NCBI RefSeq assembly: GCF_027924145.1
Contig: NZ_BRVP01000016.1
Span: 23,700-87,699 of the forward strand
Length of the DNA: 64,000 nucleotides
Direction: 5' to 3'
Source: Neptunitalea chrysea
GTDB taxonomy: Bacteria > Bacteroidota > Bacteroidia > Flavobacteriales > Flavobacteriaceae
The notes beneath the pieces were generated by a model, which was given only the letters and a program-made list of their open reading frames with translations, was not told the origin of the DNA and did no database searches. The translations under genes and the position numbers were made by a program. Numbering within the stretch: the first letter of the stretch is position 1; every line of letters begins with the position of its first letter. Shown here piece by piece: positions 7,829-17,071 of the stretch.

Positions 7829-9181
7829 ATGCGTATTCATTTTATAGCCATAGGTGGGGCAGCAATGCACAATTTGGCAATAGCATTACATACAAAGGGA
7901 TATCAGATCACAGGAAGCGATGACGCTATTTTTGATCCATCAAAATCAAGGTTAGAAGCAAAAGGATTGTTGCCGGAAGCTTTTGGTTGGTTTCCTGAAA
8001 AAATAACTGAAGAGTTAGATGCTATTATTTTAGGAATGCATGCAAAATCAGATAATCCTGAATTGTTGAAAGCGAAGGAGATTGGGGTTAAAATCTATTC
8101 GTATCCTGAATTCTTATACGAACAATCCAAAAACAAAACACGTGTTGTAATAGGTGGTAGCCATGGAAAAACTACCATTACTTCTATGATTTTACATGTG
8201 TTGAATTATCATGACATTGAGGTAGATTATATGGTTGGAGCCCAATTAGAAGGTTTTGATAATATGGTGCATCTTACGGAAGAGAATGATTTTATAGTAT
8301 TGGAAGGAGATGAGTATTTGAGTTCTCCTATAGACATGCGTCCAAAATTTCATTTATATCACCCTAATATAGCATTGTTAAGTGGTATTGCTTGGGATCA
8401 TATTAATGTATTTCCAACATACGAAAACTATATAGAGCAGTTTAGCATTTTTGTAGATAGTATTGTAAATGGAGGTATAGTAGTGTATAATGAGGAGGAT
8501 GAAGAGGTGAAAAGAGTAGTAGAGCACTCTGAAAATCCGATTCGCAAAAATGCGTATCAAACACCCGAGTATACGGTGGAAGATGGAGAAACCTTAATAG
8601 ATACTCCTGAAGGTCCTCTGCCTATTGAAGTTTTTGGAAAACATAATCTGAGTAATCTTTCTGGTGCTAAATGGGTATGTCAGCACATGGGAGTTGATGA
8701 AACCGATTTCTATGAGGCTATTACAACGTTTAAAGGAGCAAGTAAGCGTATGGAAAAAATTGCTAAAAATGCCGATAGTATTGCTTTTAAAGACTTTGCA
8801 CATTCACCAAGTAAAGTGAAGGCTACTACCATGGCTGTAAAGGAGCAGTACCCAAATAAAAAATTGGTAGCTTGTTTAGAGTTACATACCTATAGTAGCT
8901 TAAATGCAGATTTCTTAAAAGAGTACAAAGGAGCTTTAGATATGGCAGATGAAGCGGTCGTTTTCTTTAGTCCGGAAGCTGTTAAAATAAAGCGTCTTGA
9001 TGAGGTTACAGTAGAACAAATAGAAGCTGCATTTGATAATAAAAGACTTAAAGTATATACAAATCCAGTAGAATTTAAACAATACTTATTTTCATCTACA
9101 ATCAGTAATACAGCATTGTTATTAATGAGTAGCGGAAACTATGGGGGATTAAATTTTAATGAAGTTTCCGACTTATTCTAA
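7829..9181 (+). CDS. mpl: Mpl-type murein peptide ligase (UDP-N-acetylmuramate:tripeptide ligase)
   Basis: Mpl attaches recycled L-Ala-gamma-D-Glu-meso-DAP to UDP-N-acetylmuramate and returns cell-wall peptide to peptidoglycan synthesis in the cytoplasm. The N-terminus MRIHFIAIGGAAMHNLAIAL is the Mur N-terminal nucleotide fold, and GGSHGKTT near residues 108-115 is the ATP-binding loop of Mur ligases. The length of 450 residues and the GSDDAIFDP segment favour Mpl over MurC. No other cell-wall gene is adjacent. Its stop meets the next gene's stop on the other strand with no gap. Confidence 0.93.
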   Translation: MRIHFIAIGGAAMHNLAIALHTKGYQITGSDDAIFDPSKSRLEAKGLLPEAFGWFPEKITEELDAIILGMHAKSDNPELLKAKEIGVKIYSYPEFLYEQSKNKTRVVIGGSHGKTTITSMILHVLNYHDIEVDYMVGAQLEGFDNMVHLTEENDFIVLEGDEYLSSPIDMRPKFHLYHPNIALLSGIAWDHINVFPTYENYIEQFSIFVDSIVNGGIVVYNEEDEEVKRVVEHSENPIRKNAYQTPEYTVEDGETLIDTPEGPLPIEVFGKHNLSNLSGAKWVCQHMGVDETDFYEAITTFKGASKRMEKIAKNADSIAFKDFAHSPSKVKATTMAVKEQYPNKKLVACLELHTYSSLNADFLKEYKGALDMADEAVVFFSPEAVKIKRLDEVTVEQIEAAFDNKRLKVYTNPVEFKQYLFSSTISNTALLLMSSGNYGGLNFNEVSDLF

Positions 9182-9634
9182 TTATACCCCAAATTGGGTA
9201 AAATGATGGTCTAAATGTTTATAGGTCATTTGACCATATTGGTCTTTTGTGAATTTACCAAAGTAAGGGTGTACTGGGAATTTAGCGTCACTATCTTTTC
9301 TTTGGTAAAATTCGTTAATCAAACTTTTCAAGGTTTCTTTTTCACTTTCAAAAGTATCGGTTTCTACAATGGTATATTCCTTAGCTGTTGGTAAACCTTT
9401 CTTCCATGGTTCATCATTGTATAATTTACTACTTACTCTTTTAAGTAAAAGTCCCATTAAAAAATTAGGCTTTTTAAGAGTAGTTTTACCTAAGGTGAAT
9501 TCAATAGGTTTTTGACAATGCTTTATCATTTGTGTAACATTCATTTGTCCCCAAACTGCTTGACTTTCCGGAGATAGGCTCCCTAATCTTTCAGAGATTT
9601 CGTTGTATGCATCTGCATCAAAAATAGATTTCAT
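9182..9634 (-). CDS. DUF1569-family (DinB-like) protein
   Basis: The protein has the look of the DUF1569/DinB four-helix fold: QMNVTQMIKHCQKPIEF near residue 30 and HPYFGKFTKDQYGQMTYKHL with a final HHFTQFGV, which supply the histidines that bind a metal in DinB-like proteins. Some DinB relatives are thiol-dependent transferases, but the function of this branch is not known. I chose the ATG at 9634 (150 residues); a longer frame to 9706 would overlap radC and run over the promoter-like box TAAATTTG (9672-9665, minus). Function uncertain. Confidence 0.72.
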   Translation of the reverse strand: MKSIFDADAYNEISERLGSLSPESQAVWGQMNVTQMIKHCQKPIEFTLGKTTLKKPNFLMGLLLKRVSSKLYNDEPWKKGLPTAKEYTIVETDTFESEKETLKSLINEFYQRKDSDAKFPVHPYFGKFTKDQYGQMTYKHLDHHFTQFGV

Positions 9635-9654
9635 TTTACGGTTTTTAGTATAGG

Positions 9655-10383
9655 ATGAAAAATACAAATTTATATTTTTATCTGGTGAAAGAAAAACCAA
9701 AAACATTATCTATAAAGAATTGGTCTTTAGATGATCGTCCACGTGAAAAATTACTTCAAAAAGGTAAAGAAGTTTTATCCGATGCTGAGTTGGTCGCTAT
9801 TTTAATAGGTAGCGGCAGTAGAAATGAAAGTGCGGTAGATTTATCTAAACGGATATTGCATTCGGTAAATTTTTCTTTAAATGATTTAGGGAAGCTATCT
9901 GTACAAGAACTCATGAAGTTTAAAGGTATTGGAGAAGCAAAAGCTATTGCAATTATGGCTGCTACGGAATTGGGTAGAAGAAGAAAGTCTGAAGAACTCC
10001 CTGATAAAGTGAAAATTACAAGTAGTAAATTGGCATTTCATGTCTTTCATCCATTGATAGGAGAGTTGCAGCATGAAGAGTTTTGGGTGGCGTTTCTTAA
10101 CAATTCTAATAATGTGTTAAGTACTTCTCAGTTGAGTAAGGGAGGTATTACTGGAACGCTGGTGGATATACGGTTAATTTTTAAACAAGCTTTGTCAAAC
10201 GGAGCCACATCTATTATCTTAGCACATAATCACCCATCTGGTACGTTGCGCCCTAGTGAGATGGACAAAAACCTAACGCAGAAAATCTCCGATGCAGGAT
10301 TAAGTTTAGATATAAAAGTGTTAGACCATCTTATTGTGACTGAAAAAACGTATTTTAGCTTTGCAGATGAGGGCTTATTGTAG
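9655..10383 (+). CDS. radC: RadC-family JAB-domain protein
   Basis: The protein has an N-terminal helix-hairpin-helix-like segment (LIGSGSRNESAVDLSKRIL, FKGIGEAKAIAI) and a C-terminal JAB/MPN metalloprotease-like domain with the HNHPSG motif near residue 190 that binds zinc. RadC was once linked to DNA repair, but its role is not settled. At 242 residues it is full length. The N-terminus is uncertain: conserved sequence begins at SIKNWSLDDRPREKL, so the GTG at 9685 may be the real start and would leave 50 bases for the divergent promoters. Confidence 0.9.
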   Translation: MKNTNLYFYLVKEKPKTLSIKNWSLDDRPREKLLQKGKEVLSDAELVAILIGSGSRNESAVDLSKRILHSVNFSLNDLGKLSVQELMKFKGIGEAKAIAIMAATELGRRRKSEELPDKVKITSSKLAFHVFHPLIGELQHEEFWVAFLNNSNNVLSTSQLSKGGITGTLVDIRLIFKQALSNGATSIILAHNHPSGTLRPSEMDKNLTQKISDAGLSLDIKVLDHLIVTEKTYFSFADEGLL

Positions 10384-10386
10384 TTT

Positions 10387-11691
10387 ATGTTTTTAGTATA
10401 CACACACAAAATAACACCACGTTTTACCTATATAATGAAGCATGTGTTTACACAAATGCTTGGAGTGCAGGTTGTGTTTACTACTAAAGTGGAAGATTTT
10501 ATTGCCCATGAAGGTCCTAAGATTACGTACTGCAAGCAAGCACTCCAAAACGAATTTCATATTAAGAGTAATGAGTTGCTTTTTGAACAGGGGTTTGATG
10601 ATATAGAAATTACTGTACAAAACTGGGAGGAGGTTCCTTGTTTCTTTCCAACTAGTGAGAAAAGTGTACTTCCATTTGATATTTTTGCGGCATCTTTTTA
10701 TCTATTAAGCAGATACGAGGAGTATGTGCCACATGTAAAAGATGAGCATGGTAGGTTTCCTGCCAAGGAAAGCTTAGCGTATAAGCATGGGTTTTTAGAA
10801 ATACCGGTGGTAGATGTTTGGGTGGCAAGATTGAAGCAGGCGATTTTAAGAAGATTTCCCGATGCTCTGTTTCCCAAAAAACAGCTTAAAATACTTTCGG
10901 TTATAGATGTGCCTTGTGCTTATACATTTAAAAAGAAAGGATTGGTTAGGAGCATTGGCGGTAGTATTACTGATATTCTTAATTTTAAATTCAAGAGAGT
11001 TCTAGAGCGTTATAAGGTGTTGTTTAAAATAACACCTGACCCTAGTGATAATTTTGAGAAACTACTGTGGTTTAGAAATAAATATCATCTAGATACGATC
11101 TTCTTTTTCTTAGTTGGTGATTATGGAACCTATGATAAGAACATTTCTATCAATAATAAGTCGTTTAAAGAGTTAATAAAATCGGTGGCCGATTATTCCA
11201 TTGTTTCTTTAATGGCATCTTATAATTCTTTTAAAAATATTGATGTTTTAAGGGAAGAGCGTAAACGACTTATAAATATTATTAACCAGCCTATTAAGCG
11301 AGTTAGACTGCGCTTTGCTCGTTTAGAATTGCCGCAAACGTATAAAGATTTGGTAGATGCAGACTTCACAGAAGATTATACTATGGGATACCAGTATTTT
11401 GTAGGGTTTAGAGCTGGTACTTGTACACCATTTAGGTTTTATGATTTAAGTCTTGAGATGCAAACAATTTTAAAGGTGAATCCGATTTGTATACAAGATG
11501 ATGCTTTAAAAGCGTATGGTAATAGTGATAAAGCCGAGGTTATATTTTATAAGTTATACGATAGTGTAAAAAAGGTAAACGGATATTTTATTACTGTTTT
11601 CTCTAATGAAAGTATGGGGAATTATGGAAATGAAAGAGGATTTAGAAAATTTTATTTAAAAGTGTATAAAAAGATATGTACAGAGAATTGA
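10387..11691 (+). CDS. Polysaccharide deacetylase-like protein (N-terminal DUF7033-type)
   Basis: The 434-residue product resembles Bacteroidota proteins annotated as polysaccharide deacetylase family with a conserved N-terminal domain (I recall DUF7033, not checked). Visible conserved segments are FDIFAASFYLLSRYEEY near residue 98 and the C-terminal DYTMGYQYFVGFRAGTCTPF near residue 338. The usual NodB metal motif (TFDD, HxxxH) is not obvious: the expected strand reads KILSVIDVPCAY, so a metal-dependent activity should not be assumed. There is no signal peptide. Its end overlaps the next gene by 16 bases, so the two are probably co-translated. Confidence 0.65.
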   Translation: MFLVYTHKITPRFTYIMKHVFTQMLGVQVVFTTKVEDFIAHEGPKITYCKQALQNEFHIKSNELLFEQGFDDIEITVQNWEEVPCFFPTSEKSVLPFDIFAASFYLLSRYEEYVPHVKDEHGRFPAKESLAYKHGFLEIPVVDVWVARLKQAILRRFPDALFPKKQLKILSVIDVPCAYTFKKKGLVRSIGGSITDILNFKFKRVLERYKVLFKITPDPSDNFEKLLWFRNKYHLDTIFFFLVGDYGTYDKNISINNKSFKELIKSVADYSIVSLMASYNSFKNIDVLREERKRLINIINQPIKRVRLRFARLELPQTYKDLVDADFTEDYTMGYQYFVGFRAGTCTPFRFYDLSLEMQTILKVNPICIQDDALKAYGNSDKAEVIFYKLYDSVKKVNGYFITVFSNESMGNYGNERGFRKFYLKVYKKICTEN

Positions 11692-12365
11692 TAACAGATG
11701 TTTTTTTTGATTTAGACCATACCCTTTGGGACTTTGAAAAAAACTCTGCCTTAACATACAGAAAGATTTTTGATAAGCATAAAGTTAATGTAGATTTAAA
11801 TAGTTTTTTAGTGTGTTATATACCTATAAACCATGAGTGTTGGAAGTTGTATAGAGAAGATAAAATTGGGAAAGAATACCTTAGGTACGTACGTTTAAAA
11901 TCTACTTTTGATAAACTAGGTATGATAGTGTCTGATGAATTTATTAATTTATTGGCGGATGAGTATATAGCCTATCTTTCTACCTTTAGTAATCTTTTTG
12001 ATGGTACTTTTGAAATATTAAAGTATCTGCAGCCTAAATATAGATTACATATTATTACGAATGGTTTTCAGGAAGTACAGAATTTTAAATTGAAGAATTC
12101 AATGATAGATCATTATTTTGAATGTGTTATAAATTCTGAAATGGTAGGGGTGAAAAAACCAAATCCATTAATTTTTGAATATTCTTTAGAAAAAGCCAAT
12201 ACATTGCCACAAAAATCGTTAATGATAGGAGATAGTCTTGAGGCTGATATTCTTGGGGCTAAAAAGGTAGGCATGCACACCATTCATTTTAATACCAATA
12301 ATGAAGAAGAGTTAGCTAATGAGGTTACAATATACAGTTTAAATGATTTAAAAAAATATTTATAA
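11676..12365 (+). CDS. yjjG: YjjG-family HAD pyrimidine nucleotidase
   Basis: A HAD-superfamily phosphatase, most similar to YjjG, which removes phosphate from non-canonical pyrimidine nucleotides. The nucleophile motif FFDLDHTLWDF is at residues 10-20, motif II is IITNGF near residue 127, and motif IV is MIGDSLEADILGAKKVGM near residue 187 with VKKPNP before it. The length of 229 residues fits. It overlaps the end of the deacetylase-like gene by 16 bases. The HAD call is certain; the substrate is inferred from family resemblance. Confidence 0.88.
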   Translation: MYRELITDVFFDLDHTLWDFEKNSALTYRKIFDKHKVNVDLNSFLVCYIPINHECWKLYREDKIGKEYLRYVRLKSTFDKLGMIVSDEFINLLADEYIAYLSTFSNLFDGTFEILKYLQPKYRLHIITNGFQEVQNFKLKNSMIDHYFECVINSEMVGVKKPNPLIFEYSLEKANTLPQKSLMIGDSLEADILGAKKVGMHTIHFNTNNEEELANEVTIYSLNDLKKYL

Positions 12366-12369
12366 TACA

Positions 12370-13164
12370 ATGAAAAAGTTACTTATAACTTTGGTGCTGT
12401 TGTTTAGTGTACTAGGTAGTTGGGCGCAACAACAATCGGTAAATGAATATGCTTATGTAGTAGTACCTATGCAATATGGCTTTTTAAAAAAAGCAGATGA
12501 GTATAATATAAATAGTTTAACCAAATTTTTATTTGAAAAATATGGTTTTACCACCTATCTAGAAGATGATATTCCTTCGGCAAAACGGATGCAACCTTGT
12601 GAAGGTTTACGAGCTAATGTAACCAAGGAATCTGGGTTTTTACGAACTAAACTTAAAGTAACACTTAAGAATTGTAGTGGCGTAGTTGTATTTGAAAGTA
12701 GAATAGGAGAAAGTAGAGAAAAGGAATTTGATAAAGCGTTTAATTTGGCTTTAAGAGATGCCTTTAAGGATGTAGAGGCGTTACATTATAGTTATGAAGT
12801 AAACGCAGAGCCTGTAAAACTTGTTGAAGAAGTGAAGACTTTTAAGGAAAAGGGAGACGAAAAGAAGGAAGAAATTGTTACTAAAGTTGAAGACGTTAAT
12901 AAAGTAAAGAATGTTGAGCAGGTTCAGGAAGCTAAGAGTGGTCTTATAGCGAAACCATACAAAGGGTTAAATTATAAGGTCTACGATACTGCTGGTAAAG
13001 AAGTCATGATATTATTATATACAACAATTAAAGATGTATATATGGTAAAAGGGAAAGATGAAATTGTTCATAAAATCAACAATACTTGGATAATTGAAGG
13101 TAATGATGGTAATGAATCAATGGGAGTAAATGGTTTAGATATTACATTTGAAAGTTCGTTTTAG
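12370..13164 (+). CDS. Exported protein of unknown function
   Basis: The first 19 residues (MKKLLITLVLLFSVLGSWA) are a signal peptide cut before QQQ. The mature part begins with NEYAYVVVPMQYGFLKKADE and has an alpha/beta appearance up to about residue 140. A lysine/glutamate-rich linker follows (EEVKTFKEKGDEKKEEIV, around residues 155-190), then a C-terminal region of about 70 residues rich in beta-strand character. I do not recognise a family. It starts four bases after the nucleotidase gene. Likely periplasmic or outer-membrane-associated. Confidence 0.65.
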   Translation: MKKLLITLVLLFSVLGSWAQQQSVNEYAYVVVPMQYGFLKKADEYNINSLTKFLFEKYGFTTYLEDDIPSAKRMQPCEGLRANVTKESGFLRTKLKVTLKNCSGVVVFESRIGESREKEFDKAFNLALRDAFKDVEALHYSYEVNAEPVKLVEEVKTFKEKGDEKKEEIVTKVEDVNKVKNVEQVQEAKSGLIAKPYKGLNYKVYDTAGKEVMILLYTTIKDVYMVKGKDEIVHKINNTWIIEGNDGNESMGVNGLDITFESSF

Positions 13165-13165
13165 T

Positions 13166-14443
13166 TTAATACCCATATTTATCTTTCCATCTGTTTTTAA
13201 GAAATTCAGCTTGTGATTTTTCACGGGCATTAGTGCCTGGTTCAAATATTTTAGTTCCGGAAAGTTCATTAGGTAAAAATTCCTGATAAGCAAAATTGTT
13301 AGGGTGGTCATGTGAATATTTATAATCTTCACCATACCCTAATTCTTTCATAAGTTTGGTTGGGGCATTACGCAGGTGTAGTGGGATTGACAAATCTCCG
13401 GTTTGTTTCACTAGTTGCTGGGCTTTATTAATAGCCATATAAGAAGCGTTGCTTTTAGGAGATGTAGCTAAGTAAATAGCACATTGACTAAGTATAATCC
13501 TGCTTTCAGGATATCCAATAGTGGTTACTGCCTGAAATGTATTAGTAGCCATTATTAATGCTGTTGGGTTTGCGTTACCAATATCTTCACTTGCAGCAAT
13601 GAGCATTCTTCTTGCAATAAACTTCACATCTTCACCACCTTCAATCATTCTGGCTAACCAATATACGGCGCCGTTAGGATCGCTGCCTCGGATTGATTTT
13701 ATAAATGCTGATATAATGTCATAGTGTTGCTCTCCTGTTTTATCGTAAAGAACTGTGTTTTTTTGTATTTTAGATGTAACAAGATCATTGGTTATTTTTA
13801 TCGTGTCTGTACTTTCAGAATTAATAACCAGTTCAAAAATATTCAGTAGTTTTCGTCCATCACCTCCCGATAGTTTTAATAGTGCCTCAGTTTCTGCTAA
13901 TTCTATGTTCTTAGATTTTAACTCACTATCTGTCTCAATAGCTCTTGTAAGCATCGTTTCTAAAGCCTCTTTGTCAAATGCATTTAGTACATAGACTTGA
14001 CATCTAGATAAAAGAGCAGGTATGACTTCAAAACTTGGGTTTTCTGTGGTTGCACCAATAAGCGTAACCCAGCCTTTTTCTACTGCGGCTAGTAAGGAAT
14101 CTTGTTGTGATTTGCTAAATCTATGAATCTCATCTATAAATAAAATAGGATTCTTAGTGGTAAATAAACCTCCGCTTTGCTTTGCTTTTTCAATTACTTC
14201 TCGTACTTCTTTAACTCCGCTGTTAATAGCGCTCAGGGTATAGAAAGGACGTTTACTTTCAGTTGCTATAATAGTAGCTAATGTTGTTTTTCCTGTTCCG
14301 GGTGGTCCCCATAAGATTAATGATGGGATAAGACCTTTTTTTATTTGATTGGTTAATGTTCCGGTTGGGCCAACAAGGTGCTGCTGACTAATATAGTCAG
14401 AAAGTGAAGTGGGTCTAATACGTTCTGCCAAAGGTTCATTCAT
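13166..14443 (-). CDS. rarA: Replication-associated recombination protein RarA (MgsA)
   Basis: RarA is an AAA+ ATPase that acts at stalled replication forks with single-strand-binding protein and RecA. Walker A GPPGTGKT is at residues 46-53 and Walker B ILFIDEIHRFSKSQQDSLL near residue 100, followed by sensor segment GATTENPSFEV and the tetramerization part typical of the family (GGEDVKFIARRMLIAASEDIG). The length of 425 residues is usual. Its stop lies one base from the stop of the converging exported-protein gene. Confidence 0.96.
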   Translation of the reverse strand: MNEPLAERIRPTSLSDYISQQHLVGPTGTLTNQIKKGLIPSLILWGPPGTGKTTLATIIATESKRPFYTLSAINSGVKEVREVIEKAKQSGGLFTTKNPILFIDEIHRFSKSQQDSLLAAVEKGWVTLIGATTENPSFEVIPALLSRCQVYVLNAFDKEALETMLTRAIETDSELKSKNIELAETEALLKLSGGDGRKLLNIFELVINSESTDTIKITNDLVTSKIQKNTVLYDKTGEQHYDIISAFIKSIRGSDPNGAVYWLARMIEGGEDVKFIARRMLIAASEDIGNANPTALIMATNTFQAVTTIGYPESRIILSQCAIYLATSPKSNASYMAINKAQQLVKQTGDLSIPLHLRNAPTKLMKELGYGEDYKYSHDHPNNFAYQEFLPNELSGTKIFEPGTNAREKSQAEFLKNRWKDKYGY

Positions 14444-14518
14444 GGGGTAAATGTACTATATTTATATGACAAATTTTCGGTATATAGTATTTGGCTACTT
14501 TTTTGTGTGGTTATTCAT

Positions 14519-15289
14519 ATGAGCAAATTTAAACAAACATATGCGTATTATAGTGGGGTAGTATTATATCCTTTGTATTTGGTTGTGGCAATGTGGGTTG
14601 CTTTTTATGTAGATGTAATATTTAATTTACATGCCTACGAATATGGTATATACCCTCGTACTTTAATGGGTTTAAAAGGGGTGTTTTTGAGCCCGTTTAT
14701 ACATGGTTCGTTAAAACATTTATATAGTAATACATTACCGTTATTATTTTTAAGTGCGGCACTTTTTTATTTCTATAGAAAAATTAGTTGGAAGGTGTTT
14801 CTTAGTGGTTATCTGTTAACTGGTATTATTACATGGCTAATTGCCCGGTCCAGTTTTCATATTGGTATGAGTGGAGTTATATACTTTCTAAGTAGTTTTA
14901 TTTTTTTCAAGGGTATTTTTTCTAAACACTTTCGGTTAATTGCTGTTTCACTTATTGTTGTGTTTATGTATGGTAGTACCATATGGTATGTATTGCCAAT
15001 TAAGGAGGGTATGTCATGGGAAGGACATTTAGCTGGTTTTATTACAGGTTTATTATTGGCCTATTTTGTAAAAGTTCCGGAAGAGAATAAGCCTGTTTAT
15101 GAATGGCAGAAGCCAGATTATGTACCACGAAAACATGATATGTTTATGAAACATTTTGATGATGATGGTAATTTTGTTTCTGAAAGTAAACAATTAGAGC
15201 AATTAAAAGAGGAGTTGAACAAGTATGATTGGAATCAAATTGAGTATAAATATACTTATAAAGAAAATAAAGACGACAATAATGAATAA
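14519..15289 (+). CDS. Rhomboid-family intramembrane serine protease
   Basis: The protein has about six hydrophobic segments and the rhomboid catalytic pair: serine in HIGMSGVIY near residue 118 and histidine in WEGHLAGFITG near residue 169. The early motif FIHGSLKHLYSNTLPLL is the conserved first-helix region. It would cut transmembrane segments of partner proteins in the inner membrane. A charged cytoplasmic tail of about 60 residues follows the last helix. I prefer the ATG at 14519 to a GTG at 14507. No substrate is suggested by neighbours. Confidence 0.9.
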   Translation: MSKFKQTYAYYSGVVLYPLYLVVAMWVAFYVDVIFNLHAYEYGIYPRTLMGLKGVFLSPFIHGSLKHLYSNTLPLLFLSAALFYFYRKISWKVFLSGYLLTGIITWLIARSSFHIGMSGVIYFLSSFIFFKGIFSKHFRLIAVSLIVVFMYGSTIWYVLPIKEGMSWEGHLAGFITGLLLAYFVKVPEENKPVYEWQKPDYVPRKHDMFMKHFDDDGNFVSESKQLEQLKEELNKYDWNQIEYKYTYKENKDDNNE

Positions 15290-15298
15290 AGAGATTAA

Positions 15299-16033
15299 TT
15301 AAAAACGTTGTCTTACTACTTCATATAAGAATACTCCACAGGCTACAGATACATTTAATGATCCAATTGAGCCGTACATAGGAAGCTTCGCCTTTTTATC
15401 TACTGTTTTTAAGATAGAAGGTGATATTCCTGTACCTTCAGAGCCCATGATGATAGCTGTTGGTAAAGTAAAGTCAACATTGTATAAAGAATCATCCGTT
15501 TTTTCTGTGGCAGCAATTACTTGTATGCCGCTTCCTTGTAGGTAGTAGATAGCATCTTTTAGATGTTCTACTTTAGCAATAGGAACATTAAATACCGCAC
15601 CGGCAGATGTTTTAACCGTATCTGCGGTAATAGGTGCACTACCTTGTTTTTGAATAATAATCCCATCAATACCCGTGCATTCAGCGGTACGAATGATAGC
15701 ACCAAAATTTCTAACATCAGATAGTTGGTCTAAAAGTAGGAAGGTAGGAGTATGACCCTGTTCTAGGGTGTTCATCACTAAGTTTTCGAAGTTATGGAAT
15801 TCAATGGGAGAGATGTTTGCAATTACTCCTTGGTGATTTTTTTTAGATAAGCGATTTAATTTTTCAATTGGGACAAATGAAGAGGCTATTTGTTCGCTTT
15901 TTAAAAGGCTGTTTAATTCTTTAAAAAGGTCGCCTTGAAGTCCTTTCTGAATAAAGACTTTGTCAATGGTTTTACCAGCGTTTATAGCTTCTATAACGGC
16001 ACGTATGCCAAATATTTGATAGTTATTGTCCAT
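15299..16033 (-). CDS. rlmB: 23S rRNA 2'-O-ribose methyltransferase RlmB (TrmH/SpoU family)
   Basis: A SPOUT-class methyltransferase that uses S-adenosylmethionine to methylate a ribose in 23S rRNA (G2251 in E. coli). The N-terminal substrate-binding domain (IFGIRAVIEAINAGKTIDKV) is followed by motif 1 LLDQLSDVRNFGAIIRTAE near residue 104, motif 2 IIMGSEGTGIS near residue 192 and motif 3 GSLNVSVACGVFLYEVVRQ at the end. The ATG at 16033 is chosen because it starts the conserved domain and lies four bases after a TACTTTTG box. The exact nucleotide is inferred from family members. Confidence 0.92.
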   Translation of the reverse strand: MDNNYQIFGIRAVIEAINAGKTIDKVFIQKGLQGDLFKELNSLLKSEQIASSFVPIEKLNRLSKKNHQGVIANISPIEFHNFENLVMNTLEQGHTPTFLLLDQLSDVRNFGAIIRTAECTGIDGIIIQKQGSAPITADTVKTSAGAVFNVPIAKVEHLKDAIYYLQGSGIQVIAATEKTDDSLYNVDFTLPTAIIMGSEGTGISPSILKTVDKKAKLPMYGSIGSLNVSVACGVFLYEVVRQRF

Positions 16034-16037
16034 TTGA

Positions 16038-16045
16038 CAAAAGTA
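16038..16045 (-). promoter_or_regulatory. -7 box of rlmB, leaderless type
   Basis: TACTTTTG on the minus strand ends four bases before the rlmB ATG, so transcription would begin at or beside the start codon. A TTG 23 bases upstream falls inside the terminator stem of the preceding operon. Confidence 0.45.
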
Positions 16046-16048
16046 CAT

Positions 16049-16080
16049 AAAAAAAGGTTGCCATTTGGCAACCTTTTTAT
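16049..16080 (-). terminator. Terminator of the SusC/SusD operon
   Basis: GGTTGCCA (16056-16063) and TGGCAACC (16066-16073) form a perfect eight-pair stem with A and T runs on either side, so it can end transcripts in both directions. It separates the SusCD operon from rlmB. Confidence 0.8.
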
Positions 16081-16099
16081 TAGTTATACTTCTAAAAAA

Positions 16100-17041
16100 T
16101 TAGAATTTTTTAGGAGCATGGAATATTTCTGCTAATTCAGATTTAGTTTTTCCAGACCAAACAGGATCACCAGTAAAGAAATCTTGTAAAGTATATGAAC
16201 CGCTACTAATAGTTAAAACATAGTAGTTGTAAGCGTCAGCATATCCTTCTTCTTCTCCACCGTTAGTAGAATTCCAATAAGTAGAAAGGTCTATTTCATC
16301 GATAGATTGCCCTGTTTTAGTTAAGATGAACTTAGCAGGGAAGTAGGTTTCAGATTGGAATGTAGCACTACCAAGAGAGTAAAGACCAGCTTGTAAGTAG
16401 TAAGTGCCATCAGCATAACCAGCAAGGTCAAGAGCTTCAGGACAGTCATAGTAAGCTGTTGCTATAGTAGCGAAAGTATCATCATATAAAATCATATCAA
16501 AATCGATATCACAAAGATCTTGATCAGCACCTGATGCATCAGTATAAGTACCATCCCAATTTAATTCGATTAATAAATCGTCATTGGTATAGTTCTCAAT
16601 ACTTAAATCAAATGTATCAGAACCACCAACCATGTAAGCATATGGCGTACTAGTTGCACCAATTGCAATTGAGAAAGTCTCAGTGTCTTCAGGAAGAATA
16701 TCGTGATAAATAATGATAGTAGCAGTACCAGTTGTTTGGTATGCATCTACAGTACCTTCATCAGTAATATCATAATCTACTCCTTCTTCTGCAGTACCAT
16801 CTGTAGAAACAATGTCGAAGTTAAGATCCTCGTGAATAGCCTTATCTAAAGTAATGTTAACGGTAATTTCAGGATTACCTTCTTCATTAATTGATGTTGT
16901 AGAAACAGCAAATGATGCAGTAGGATTATCTGGTGAAATTGTCGAAGCCACATCTTGATCCGCTTTTCTGTAATCACAAGAAGTAATAATACCACCTGTA
17001 ATTACCAGTAATGAGAATATTTTATATATATATTTTTTCAT
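16100..17041 (-). CDS. Surface lipoprotein with a Calx-beta-like domain, SusCD-associated
   Basis: Signal peptide II is clear: hydrophobic residues 8-20 end in the lipobox ITSC, with cysteine near residue 22. Residues about 40-140 resemble a Calx-beta-type sandwich (TASFAVSTTSINEEGNP, GTAEEGVDYDI). The last 160 residues form another beta-rich domain. It is the last gene of the SusC/SusD operon, in the position that SusE/SusF-type accessory binding proteins hold in known systems. The ligand is unknown. It is acidic and rich in D, T and Y. Confidence 0.72.
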   Translation of the reverse strand: MKKYIYKIFSLLVITGGIITSCDYRKADQDVASTISPDNPTASFAVSTTSINEEGNPEITVNITLDKAIHEDLNFDIVSTDGTAEEGVDYDITDEGTVDAYQTTGTATIIIYHDILPEDTETFSIAIGATSTPYAYMVGGSDTFDLSIENYTNDDLLIELNWDGTYTDASGADQDLCDIDFDMILYDDTFATIATAYYDCPEALDLAGYADGTYYLQAGLYSLGSATFQSETYFPAKFILTKTGQSIDEIDLSTYWNSTNGGEEEGYADAYNYYVLTISSGSYTLQDFFTGDPVWSGKTKSELAEIFHAPKKF

Positions 17042-17071
17042 TTCTTAAGTTTTATTATCTATACGATTAGA

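Noticed and set aside
9635..9706. Longer N-terminus for the DUF1569 protein
   Set aside because: The extra 24 residues do not resemble the family, would overlap radC and would run over the likely promoter box.
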